DNA from: JAWLCQ01 sp041687095 | GTDB taxonomy: Bacteria; Planctomycetota; Phycisphaerae; SM23-33 | NCBI GenBank assembly: GCA_041687095.1 | Contig: JAWLCQ010000231.1 | Span: 1-6,701 of the forward strand | Length of the DNA stretch: 6,701 nucleotides | Direction of reading: 5' to 3' | Shown: piece after piece, positions 1 through 4,443 of the stretch | Layout of the letters: the number at the start of each line of letters is the position of its first letter | How positions within the stretch are numbered: position 1 is the first letter of the stretch | The notes under the pieces: generated by a model | Told to the model about the DNA's origin: nothing | What the model saw: only the letters and a program-made list of their open reading frames with translations | The model's database searches: none | Position numbers and translations under genes: made by a program

Positions 1-7
1 GACTAGA

Positions 8-430
8 ATGCAATCAGAGATACTCATACGCTTTGCTCATCCTGACGGAATACACTCTGTAGTGATCGAGGATGACGGGCGAGTAGCCTATGCGTACTTA
101 TTGGCCCACGAAGTGGTAGTCGGTGATGTATGGCTCTACAACTGCAGTTCCGCACCTGAAGAGCCTGAATGGCGGCAGAAAGGACTGATGCCTTACGCTA
201 ATGCAAGACGGTATGTGGAGGATGCGGGGTTTATCCCTCCATCATCGGCAGAATCATTCAGGATCGAATGGAGGGCGAGCCAGTCGGTAGGCGCGGTGAG
301 GGCTTACATCTTGATCGATGGTCAGTTGCATGCGATCGTGGGCGACGGGGAGAAGCCCGGCAAGTGCCGGCTAGCAGGTAGGGACGGGCCAGTGGCGAAA
401 CGCCTGGTGGAGAGCGCACCGACTTACTGA
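8..430 (+). CDS. Small protein of unknown function, 140 aa
   Basis: I do not recognise this family. The product is a soluble-looking 140-residue protein with no signal peptide or membrane segment. It has alternating hydrophobic strands (SEILIRF, HSVVIED, YAYLLAHEVVVGDVWLYN), a proline-rich middle, and a C-terminal strand pair around YILIDGQLHAIV, followed by a basic GKCRLAGRDGP stretch. The frame is open back to the window edge, so the start could lie upstream; ATG at 8 is the only start visible. Base use differs from the rest of the window: only 13 of the 30 codons after the ATG end in G or C, while neighbouring genes are overwhelmingly G/C-ending. This suggests recent acquisition. Small beta-rich orphans of this kind are often accessory proteins such as immunity proteins, but nothing here proves that. 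The transposase and its repeat start just downstream. Confidence 0.6.
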   Translation: MQSEILIRFAHPDGIHSVVIEDDGRVAYAYLLAHEVVVGDVWLYNCSSAPEEPEWRQKGLMPYANARRYVEDAGFIPPSSAESFRIEWRASQSVGAVRAYILIDGQLHAIVGDGEKPGKCRLAGRDGPVAKRLVESAPTY

Positions 431-446
431 GCGCTGGGACAACTAA

Positions 447-476
447 GGGAATATTGCGGACGCTACCCGCTTTCCG
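447..476 (-). repeat. RAYT-associated hairpin repeat, copy A (inverted)
   Basis: Read on the minus strand, this copy carries CGGAAANNGGGTAGCGTCC and then AATATTCC. It matches copy B (1237-1270) at 17 of 19 positions of the first block, in the opposite orientation, and shares AATATTCC with copy C. It can fold with an outer GGAA/TTCC stem (472-475 with 448-451) and a short inner GG/CC stem (466-467 with 458-459) around a loop containing TAGCGT. It lies between the first gene and the transposase start. The pattern of a short palindromic repeat beside a RAYT gene is what defines REP elements. Confidence 0.75.
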
Positions 477-487
477 TCGGCCGGGGG

Positions 488-516
488 TTGACGAGTCGAT
501 GGCGTGGCCGTAGGAT
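488..516 (+). promoter_or_regulatory. Candidate sigma-70 promoter for the transposase, possibly leaderless
   Basis: TTGACG (488-493) is followed after exactly 17 bases by TAGGAT (511-516), a good -35/-10 pair. The start codon follows only 6 bases later at 523. Transcription from this promoter would therefore begin at or next to the ATG and give a leaderless message. An AGGA at 512-515, 7 bases before the ATG, could instead act as ribosome site on a transcript from further upstream. The two readings compete for the same bases. Confidence 0.45.
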
Positions 517-522
517 CGGTCC

Positions 523-1281
523 ATGCCTCGCCTGGCGCGCGTCGTCATCCCGGGCTGTCCGCATCACGTGACCCAACGGGGACACCGCCGGGAGGATGTC
601 TTCTTCACCCCCGCCGACCGCGAGCACTACCTGGACCTGCTGCACCAGTACGCCCTCGCGCACGGGCTGGCGATCCAAGCGTACTGCCTGATGGCCAACC
701 ACGGACACCTGGTGGCCGTGCCGCGGACCGCCGCGTCGCTGGGGGGGGAGATGAAACCGCTGCACATGCGCTGCGCTCAGCACGTCAACCGCCGACAGCA
801 CGAGGGCGGGCGGTTGTGGCAGGGGCGGTTCTTCTCGTGTCCGCTGGACGCGGAGCACCTGTGGGCGGCGGTGCGGTACGTCGAGCGAAACCCGGTGCGT
901 GCGGGGCTGGTGGATCGCGCGGAGGCGTACCGCTGGTCGAGTGCAGCCGCTCACTGCGGCCTGCGGGAGGAGGCGGTGCTGTCGGACCCGTGCGAGCTGG
1001 CGGTGCGGCTGGGCGCGGAGCGATGGTCGCAGTGGCTCCGCGAGCCGTGGGAGCAGGAGGCGGTGATGGTGCAGCGTCTGCGGGCGTGCACGTCCAGCGG
1101 CCGCCCCGCCGGGGGCGAGGGGTTCGTGTCTCGCCTGGAATCGCTGGTCGGCCGCCGCCTGCGTCCCGGCCCCGTCGGCCGCCCCGCACGCGCGGTGCCG
1201 AAGCGGACGGGCAGCGAGAGGAAAGGGCGAATGATGCGGAAATGGGGTAGCGTCCCTAAGCTTCCAGGAGGCCGAAGATGA
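523..1281 (+). CDS. REP-associated tyrosine transposase (RAYT, Y1/HUH family)
   Basis: This is a single-domain HUH nuclease related to IS200/IS605 TnpA, of the RAYT class that nicks and moves REP hairpins as single-stranded DNA. Visible signatures, in order: PHHVTQRG near residue 13; the metal-binding pair in LMANHGHLVAVP (His60, His62); WQGRFFSCPLD near 99; YVERNPVRAGLV with the probable catalytic Tyr119; YRWSS at 136-140; and a basic tail with VGRRLRPGPVGRP. The residue between the two histidines is Gly, where relatives usually carry a hydrophobic one. Residues from about 239 on (the GSVPKLPG part) are encoded by repeat B, so the original stop may have lain upstream and the frame now reads through the repeat. 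The stop (1279-1281) overlaps the next gene's ATG as ATGA. The family assignment is firm; activity is unknown. Confidence 0.9.
   Translation: MPRLARVVIPGCPHHVTQRGHRREDVFFTPADREHYLDLLHQYALAHGLAIQAYCLMANHGHLVAVPRTAASLGGEMKPLHMRCAQHVNRRQHEGGRLWQGRFFSCPLDAEHLWAAVRYVERNPVRAGLVDRAEAYRWSSAAAHCGLREEAVLSDPCELAVRLGAERWSQWLREPWEQEAVMVQRLRACTSSGRPAGGEGFVSRLESLVGRRLRPGPVGRPARAVPKRTGSERKGRMMRKWGSVPKLPGGRR
1237..1270 (+). repeat. RAYT-associated hairpin repeat, copy B
   Basis: This copy shares the CGGAAANNGGGTAGCGTCC block with copy A and GGGTAGCGTCCCTAA with copy C. It folds with an outer GGAA/TTCC stem (1238-1241 with 1262-1265) and an inner GGG/CCC stem (1245-1247 with 1254-1256) enclosing TAGCGT. It lies inside the 3' end of the transposase frame and runs into the ribosome site of the next gene. 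Confidence 0.75.
1266..1271 (+). promoter_or_regulatory. Ribosome binding site AGGAGG of the lipoprotein gene
   Basis: A perfect AGGAGG lies 6 bases before ATG 1278 and fixes that start. It directly follows the 3' arm of repeat B, so folding of the repeat, or ribosomes finishing the transposase frame, could affect initiation. Such coupling is an inference from position only. Confidence 0.75.
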
Positions 1282-2600
1282 ACAAGGCTATTGCGCAGGA
1301 TGACCGAGGTGTGGGAACCCAACGGGTGAAGGTGCTCGCCCTGTGGACCTGTGTTGGCCTCGCGCTCATGTCTTGCGAGAGCGGATCCTCTGTCGCTGCA
1401 CCGGTGGATGCGGACCCGACGAAGGAGTTCACCAACTCCATCGGAATGGAACTCATCTACCTCTCCGCGGGTTACTACGTCAGTAGGTACGAGACCACCC
1501 AGCGGCAGTTCGCGGAGATCATGGGGTACAACCCCAGCTTCTACGCGGATCCCAACCATCCCGTGGAGAACGTTCTGGCCGCCGAGGCGACGGAATTCTG
1601 CGTCCGCCTCACGGAGCGGGAGCGGAGGGACGGCAAGCTGCCCGAAGGCTTTGCGTACGCCCTGCCCACGTTCAAGCAGTACCTGCAGTATCGCGGCGAT
1701 GCCCCGGTTTCTGGGTCGGTCTCTCCGTACGGGGGGAATCGCAAGTGGAGGGAAGAGCAGTCCGCCCCCGTGGGCAGCGGAGAGCGGAACCGGCTGGGGC
1801 TGTACGACATCGTGGGCAACATCCAGGAGTTCACCGCTGATGTGGACAAGGGCGGTGGCCGGCTTGTCACCGGCGGTTCCTTTGCCAGCCACCTGAAAGA
1901 CCCGTACGAGTACCCCGAGATCGAGATGGCCCTTCGCGGCGCGGACGGTCGCGGCTTCAACCTTGGCTTCCGATGTGTACTGATCAGGACAATCGATCCC
2001 CAGTGGCTGGCGACGGACGACGGGGCTCTGCACAAAGCGGCGATCATCGGAGACGTGGACGCCGCGAAGGCCGCCCTGGACCGCGGAGAAGCCGCCAACG
2101 ACAGGAACCGTTGGGGCGATCCCGCGGTGAATCTCGCGATCCGCCATGGGCACCTGGAGTTCGCCGGGCTCCTCATCGACGCGAAGGCGGACCTGGACGT
2201 GTCCAGCGCGCACGGCCTGTCGCCGCTGCTGCTCGCCGTCGAGGCCCGCGACGCGAATGCCGTTGCCTTCCTCACCGAGCGGGGCGCTCGTGTGAACCAG
2301 CGTTCGAAGAATGGTTGGCTGCCACTGCAGGCGGCCGTGGAGAACCGAATGGCGGGCACTGCGGAACTGCTGATCCGTCAGGGCGCGGACGTCAACGCCA
2401 GAGGTGCAGACGGATGGACGCCCCTGCTCGCAGCGATTGACACAGGGCGGGAGGACCTGGTGCGCATGCTCCTGGATGCCGGGGCGGACATAAACCTTTG
2501 CGGTGGTGTCAGTAGCGACTGGAGCCCCCTGAGCCGGGCGAAGTCGAAGAACCGACGCAAGATCGCCGAACTCCTACGGCGAAAAGGGGCGCGTGAGTAG
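1278..2600 (+). CDS. Predicted lipoprotein: degenerate FGE-sulfatase domain plus ankyrin repeats
   Basis: The 440-residue protein starts with an N-terminal signal (basic RVK at 16-18, then a hydrophobic stretch) ending in ALMSC. Cys33 is a probable lipidation site, although Met at -2 is atypical. Residues about 51-236 form a formylglycine-generating-enzyme-like (SUMF1/FGE) domain: NSIGMELI, YETTQRQFAEIMGYNPS, PVENV, LPTFKQYLQYRG, RLGLYDIVGNIQEF, GGSF and NLGFRCV. It is shorter than usual and lacks the paired active-site cysteines of true FGE; Cys233 is the common structural GFRC. Residues about 248-437 hold about six ankyrin repeats, for example GWTPLLAAIDTGREDLVRML followed by LDAGADIN. The likely role is a surface- or periplasm-facing binding protein rather than an enzyme. 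The start is supported by AGGAGG, and the ATG overlaps the transposase stop by 4 bases. A GTG at 1326 would give a shorter signal peptide. Confidence 0.85.
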   Translation: MNKAIAQDDRGVGTQRVKVLALWTCVGLALMSCESGSSVAAPVDADPTKEFTNSIGMELIYLSAGYYVSRYETTQRQFAEIMGYNPSFYADPNHPVENVLAAEATEFCVRLTERERRDGKLPEGFAYALPTFKQYLQYRGDAPVSGSVSPYGGNRKWREEQSAPVGSGERNRLGLYDIVGNIQEFTADVDKGGGRLVTGGSFASHLKDPYEYPEIEMALRGADGRGFNLGFRCVLIRTIDPQWLATDDGALHKAAIIGDVDAAKAALDRGEAANDRNRWGDPAVNLAIRHGHLEFAGLLIDAKADLDVSSAHGLSPLLLAVEARDANAVAFLTERGARVNQRSKNGWLPLQAAVENRMAGTAELLIRQGADVNARGADGWTPLLAAIDTGREDLVRMLLDAGADINLCGGVSSDWSPLSRAKSKNRRKIAELLRRKGARE

Positions 2601-2607
2601 CGTACCA

Positions 2608-2636
2608 CGAAACTCGGGTAGCGTCCCTAATATTCC
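2608..2636 (+). repeat. RAYT-associated hairpin repeat, copy C
   Basis: GGGTAGCGTCCCTAA (2616-2630) is identical to copy B over 15 bases, and the following TATTCC matches copy A. The fold is an outer GAA/TTC stem (2609-2611 with 2633-2635) and an inner GGG/CCC stem (2616-2618 with 2625-2627). It begins 8 bases after the stop codon of the lipoprotein gene, in the same orientation as copy B. Confidence 0.75.
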
Positions 2637-2755
2637 TGGCCCCAAGCCGAAGGCTCCGACGAAAGAAGCGTGAGTTGTGGTATCTGTCCCCAGAACTCCA
2701 GCATCTGCGACCGCTGCATCACGCGGCGGCGCTTGGCGAGATCGATCTTCGGCAT
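2627..2755 (-). pseudogene. Short ORF, probable 5' remnant of a gene truncated at repeat D
   Basis: On the minus strand an ATG at 2755 is preceded by GGAGG at an 8-base spacing (2768-2764) and opens a 42-residue frame beginning MPKIDLAKRRRVMQRSQ. Of the first 20 codons after the ATG, 19 end in G or C, as in the neighbouring real genes. From Trp22 on, where the sequence enters repeat D, only 11 of 21 codons do. The frame ends at TAG 2627-2629 inside repeat C. The abrupt change suggests that a real gene was cut off and its tail replaced by repeat sequence. It follows the selenoprotein gene by 40 bases and could have been the next gene of that operon. I do not recognise the basic N-terminus. A genuine small basic protein is the alternative. 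Confidence 0.45.
2672..2699 (+). repeat. Diverged member of the hairpin repeat family, copy D
   Basis: GTGGTATCTGTCCCC followed by AGAACTCC aligns in layout with copies A to C. An outer stem GAGTT/AACTC (2672-2676 with 2694-2698) and an inner GG/CC stem enclose a loop reading TATCTGT in place of TAGCGT. The outer stem changes on both sides while staying paired, which suggests a related structured element. Sequence identity alone is low. Confidence 0.5.
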
Positions 2756-2763
2756 GTATCGTT

Positions 2764-2789
2764 CCTCCGCCCGGCCCTCCGGGCGGAGG
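2764..2789 (-). terminator. Strong hairpin between the selenoprotein gene and the short ORF
   Basis: This is a perfect 11-base-pair inverted repeat, CCTCCGCCCGG (2764-2774) and CCGGGCGGAGG (2779-2789), with a 4-base loop. It starts 7 bases past the TAG of the selenoprotein frame. Neither strand has a T-run after it, so it is not a classic intrinsic terminator. It may stabilise the 3' end or attenuate transcription. Its distal arm on the minus strand contains the GGAGG ribosome site of the ORF at 2755, which the hairpin would hide. Confidence 0.5.
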
Positions 2790-2795
2790 GGCGGA

Positions 2796-4124
2796 CTACT
2801 TCTTCTCGGGGATCGTGAACTTCGTTTCCTCGCTGGTGACCTCGAGGCCCTTGCACTCGACGGAGATCTTTACGGTCAGCTCACCGGTGACGTTCGCGGG
2901 CACTCGCCATGAGTGCGTGCAGGTGAAGCCTCAGCCATACGCCATTTTGCCGGTGTGCACCTTGGTCCCGTCGGTGGTGAAGATCTCGACAGGCGGGGGC
3001 GGGGGTTGTTTCCCGTTGGCGTCCCGGAGCAAGCGGACCCTCCCGCCCAGGGCGTCGAAGAGGGCCAACTGGATCATGACCTCGCTGCCCCCGTCGTCGG
3101 GGCGATGGACCTCGGGTTTGGCGCGCAGCGGTCCGGTCAGGGGCAGATCGAACGGTGTGTCGCCCGGTTCGATCTCGAGGGCGCACGTGGCACTGCGACC
3201 CTGGATCACCACGCGGGGGGCGCTGGGGAGGCCCTCGACGTTGTACTCCGCCACGATGTACTCGTCGAGCGGGACCTCCGCGGGCCCCTTGTCCGCCCAG
3301 ACGCGGACCTCGTGCTGCGTTCCCATCAGCAGCGCCCAGCCCTTGACGGCGGGCAGGCGGACCCTGGCGGTAGCTTCCTTGACCGGATTCGCCGAGATCT
3401 TCGTCCCGTCCTCCGACACCTTCACGCGGTACCACGCCCCGTCCACCGGCAGCAGGTAGCCCAGCGGGGCGTCCGTTCCATCGGTATCCGCCCCCACCAT
3501 GTGCCTCTGCCGCACGACCACGCGGTCCCCTTTCGTGACGGGGGCGGAGAGGAACCCGCCGCGGAACTCGACGGTGGGCTTGTCGTCGCAGTCCAGGTCG
3601 CCCGTGAGGTCGACGATGCGGACGGGGTAGACCGTGTCCCCGAAGCGGCAGGACCCTTCGAGACCGGTTCCCATCTGGAGCAGGACCCGCCGGAACTGCG
3701 AATACCGGTAGTAGTTTCCGTTCACGCTCACGGGGATGGTCCGCTCGCCCCGGCGGACCTCGATCACGCCCGGACCGATGCGGTAGCCCCCCTCCTTGCG
3801 GTCCCACTTCAGGGGCAACGTCGGAGCGTTGCGGAAGTCGCCCTTGCCCGTGAAGTCCAGTCGGACGAGGTTGGGTCCGCGACCGTTGGGGTCGTTGGCG
3901 TCGATGGCGATCTTGAGGTCGTCTCGGAGCGTCACGACCATGGCGCCCTTGTGGAGAGTCCCCGCGTCCTCGGAGGGCTTGGCGAACTGCTCCTGGTCCC
4001 ATGCGTGCAGAACGTTCCGCCACCCGCTGGGAGGCTCGACGGGGATGGGCGCGAGGTCACCGACCTCGCAGAGCGCCACGCCCGCCGCCACCGTCATAAT
4101 CCCGAATGTCACCCACGCTCTCAT
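2796..4124 (-). CDS. Predicted secreted selenoprotein with in-frame UGA, 442 aa
   Basis: The gene starts at ATG 4124 (MRAWVTFGIM) with AAAGGGG 8 bases upstream. It has a Sec-type signal peptide (hydrophobic to about residue 18) and a beta-rich body. Notable segments are LVRLDFTGKGDFRNAP near 86 and a proline run PPPPP at 374-378. The frame reaches UGA at 2931-2933 (codon 398) after GKMAYG. It then runs on in the same frame for 44 codons, starting GFTCTHSWRVPANV and ending FTIPEKK, to TAG 2796-2798. Of these 44 codons, 39 end in G or C, and they encode plausible alternating strands. A hairpin follows the UGA, and selB lies directly upstream. I therefore call codon 398 selenocysteine, forming U-G-F-T-C with Cys402, a possible redox pair. 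UGA acts as stop elsewhere in the window, which argues against a UGA-Trp code. A nonsense mutation in a former Cys or Trp codon is the alternative. The function is unknown; export suggests an envelope role. Confidence 0.8.
2900..2916 (-). promoter_or_regulatory. Candidate bacterial SECIS hairpin
   Basis: In the mRNA, GCACUC (2916-2911) and GAGUGC (2905-2900) form a perfect 6-base-pair stem with the loop AUGGC (2910-2906). The stem begins 15 bases after the UGA and the loop G lies 23-24 bases after it. Bacterial SECIS elements are hairpins within the coding sequence just 3' of the UGA, with a guanine in the apical loop, and are bound by the SelB C-terminus. Beyond a 2x2 internal loop, further pairs (CGU with GCG, one wobble) could lengthen the stem. 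The loop does not match the E. coli fdhF loop exactly. Confidence 0.6.
2931..2933 (-). other. Selenocysteine codon UGA (Sec398)
   Basis: This is the in-frame UGA of the selenoprotein gene, flanked by MAYG and GFTC. Standard gene calling would end the protein here at 397 residues and lose the C-terminal 45 residues, including the probable redox pair. Confidence 0.75.
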
Positions 4125-4131
4125 CGGCCAC

Positions 4132-4161
4132 GCCCCTTTCCGGTCTGCGGAGGGGATTGTA
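4132..4161 (-). promoter_or_regulatory. Candidate extended -10 promoter and ribosome site of the selenoprotein gene
   Basis: On the minus strand TGGTACAAT (box TACAAT 4161-4156, with TG one base ahead) is a good extended -10 element. No convincing -35 is visible. Transcription from it would leave a leader of about 25 bases with GGAAAGGGG ending 8 bases before ATG 4124. This would let the gene be expressed separately from selB. Confidence 0.45.
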
Positions 4162-4198
4162 CCACGGACTGAGGAGGAAAGGGAGTCGGCGAACTGCG

Positions 4199-4225
4199 GT
4201 CCACGAATTACACGAATTGCACGAA
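4199..4225 (-). repeat. ATTCGTGNA nonamer repeat, copy 1
   Basis: Read on the minus strand, this consists of three 9-base units of the ATTCGTGCA type, the last ending in GTGGAC. It matches the inverted copy at 4417-4443 at 26 of 27 positions. Repeats of this sequence recur between genes of PVC-group and other bacteria and produce spurious IRAIRG-like peptides when translated. Confidence 0.75.
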
Positions 4226-4244
4226 GGGGACCGGAAGCGATGGG

Positions 4245-4260
4245 CCGCAGAGGCGCAGAG
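4245..4260 (+). repeat. GCAGAG short repeat
   Basis: Two GCAGAG units (4247-4252 and 4255-4260) are separated by GC. The motif resembles the GCAGAG-type intergenic repeats that often accompany ATTCGTG repeats. The rest of the selB-selenoprotein spacer (4261-4415) shows no ORF with coding character and no tRNA-like TPsiC arm, so selC is not here. Confidence 0.4.
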
Positions 4261-4349
4261 AGCATGAGGTCCTGGGCTACACCCGCACACCTCGATCGTC
4301 CACGGGACGTTGCACGACACTCTCGTTGGCCGTCGCACAGGGGCTAAGA

Positions 4350-4361
4350 GCCGCTAGCGGC
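4350..4361. repeat. Perfect 12-base palindrome GCCGCTAGCGGC
   Basis: A self-complementary 12-mer lies in the middle of the selB-selenoprotein spacer. It could be a dyad binding site or a small repeat. Nothing around it decides between these. Confidence 0.4.
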
Positions 4362-4415
4362 CGCGCGCCGTCTCTCCCATCCGACCCCGCGCCCCACAAA
4401 CCCTCCTCTTCCCCC

Positions 4416-4443
4416 ATTCGTGCAATTCGTGCAATTCGTGGAC
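4416..4443 (+). repeat. ATTCGTGCA nonamer repeat, copy 2 (three units)
   Basis: Three tandem 9-base units end in GTGGAC, in inverted orientation to copy 1. The last base is shared with the selB stop codon (TAG on the minus strand, 4445-4443), so the repeat abuts the very end of selB. A transcript running from selB towards the selenoprotein gene could pair the two copies into a 27-base stem. Confidence 0.8.

Larger units (their letters stand above)
447..1270 (+). mobile_element. RAYT gene with flanking inverted hairpin repeats (REPtron-like unit)
   Basis: A single-domain HUH transposase is bracketed by an inverted pair of short hairpin repeats (copies A and B). Known RAYT loci have this layout: REP sequences flank the transposase and serve as its binding and cleavage sites. 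The GTAG tetranucleotide important in enterobacterial REPs is present in both copies (463-466 minus; 1247-1250 plus). Here it overlaps the inner stem and loop rather than sitting at the foot of the hairpin. The boundaries are set by the repeats; I see no target-site duplication. Confidence 0.55.

Noticed and set aside
951..2213. Minus-strand 420-residue frame across the transposase and lipoprotein genes
   Set aside because: It spans two convincing plus-strand genes and shows no domain.
2764..2789. Classic intrinsic terminator
   Set aside because: The stem is strong but no T-run follows on either strand; it is kept only as a hairpin of uncertain function.
2931..2933. UGA as the true stop of a 397-residue protein
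   Set aside because: Coding character continues unchanged for 44 codons, with a SECIS-like hairpin and selB nearby. A recent nonsense mutation cannot be excluded without homologs.
2913..4172. Plus-strand 419-residue frame and the overlapping frame 2677-3459
   Set aside because: They are shadows of the selenoprotein gene; compositionally biased, with no recognisable motif.
4226..4415. selC (tRNA-Sec) in the spacer between selB and the selenoprotein gene
   Set aside because: There is no TPsiC-like GTTCGA segment or long acceptor/variable-arm pairing on either strand.
4199..4443. CRISPR-like array from the ATTCGTG units
   Set aside because: The units are 9-base tandem copies without spacers, and there are no cas genes.
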